In this document: positions 6,528 through 6,649 of the stretch, in pieces
Position numbering within the stretch: position 1 is the stretch's first letter
Layout of the letters: each line of letters starts with the position of its first letter
Origin: Candidatus Omnitrophota bacterium
GTDB taxonomy: Bacteria; Omnitrophota; Gorgyraeia; Duberdicusellales; 4484-171
Reading direction: 5' to 3'
Length of the DNA: 6,649 bases
NCBI GenBank assembly: GCA_028702365.1
Contig: JAQVOZ010000076.1
Coordinates: 1-6,649 of the forward strand
The notes under the pieces: model-generated
Database searches by the model: none
Seen by the model: only the letters and a program-made list of their open reading frames with translations
Told to the model about the DNA's origin: nothing
Translations under genes and position numbers: made by a program

Positions 6528-6649
6528 TTATTCAAGAATCCACGTAGTTATGGCTATGTTGGGGCTACCTTTAATATTTCTTCTGGTATTTTCTTTTTCT
6601 TATATGGGAGCGGCAGTTGCAACGATTGTGCTTGAGGCAGGAATTTTTA
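6523..6649 (+). repeat. 127-base direct repeat, copy 2 at the window end (probable assembly artefact)
   Basis: This block exactly repeats 5960-6086 of the flippase gene, offset by 563 bases, and runs to the last base of the window. It interrupts cstA on the opposite strand. An exact match of 127 bases, a k-mer size often used by de Bruijn assemblers, ending at a sequence end points to a graph-overlap artefact. A true 563-base tandem duplication is the alternative. Confidence 0.95.

Overview
The window looks like a chromosomal stretch of an uncultured Gram-negative bacterium, probably recovered from a metagenome. The outer membrane is implied by a large TPR plus beta-barrel protein that ends in a terminal phenylalanine. 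The AT-rich composition, the Wzx-type flippase, the short GH1 glycosidase and the free-standing phage Gp16/GemA-like protein together suggest something like Candidatus Omnitrophota. That placement is an inference from general resemblance and no phylogenetic marker is present.

Layout from left to right. Positions 1-3034, minus strand: an outer-membrane TPR/beta-barrel protein is followed 4 bases later by a membrane-bound GT2 glycosyltransferase that runs off the left edge. This pair has the architecture of synthase-dependent exopolysaccharide systems (PgaA/PgaC, BcsC/BcsA): a processive synthase in the inner membrane and a TPR-barrel exporter in the outer membrane. Positions 3144-4753, minus strand: a cytoplasmic GH1 beta-glycosidase and, 8 bases after its stop, a 122-residue Gp16/GemA-like protein. 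Positions 4754-4840: an 87-base divergent promoter region. Positions 4841-6127, plus strand: a lipid-linked oligosaccharide flippase of the Wzx/RfbX type. Positions 6132-6527, minus strand: the C-terminal part of a CstA-type transporter, convergent with the flippase, with only 4 bases between the two stop codons.

Two things stand out. First, each of the three promoter-proximal genes (GH1, TPR-barrel, flippase) has a sigma70-like -35/-10 pair whose -10 box ends only 6-7 bases before the ATG, with no Shine-Dalgarno sequence. This predicts leaderless mRNAs. The operon-internal gemA-like gene has a normal AGGA ribosome site instead. Second, the last 127 bases of the window (6523-6649) are an exact copy of 5960-6086 inside the flippase gene. 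The copy replaces the rest of cstA and supplies a false start codon. This is most simply an assembly-graph artefact at a contig end, so the right edge should not be read as real gene structure.

The content is mostly surface polysaccharide handling: synthesis and export (GT2 with TPR-barrel), lipid-linked glycan flipping (Wzx) and glycoside cleavage (GH1). A further observation is an aromatic residue at the same groove-facing position in 10 of 12 TPR repeats, a possible glycan-binding ladder. I see no mobile element, CRISPR array or RNA gene.
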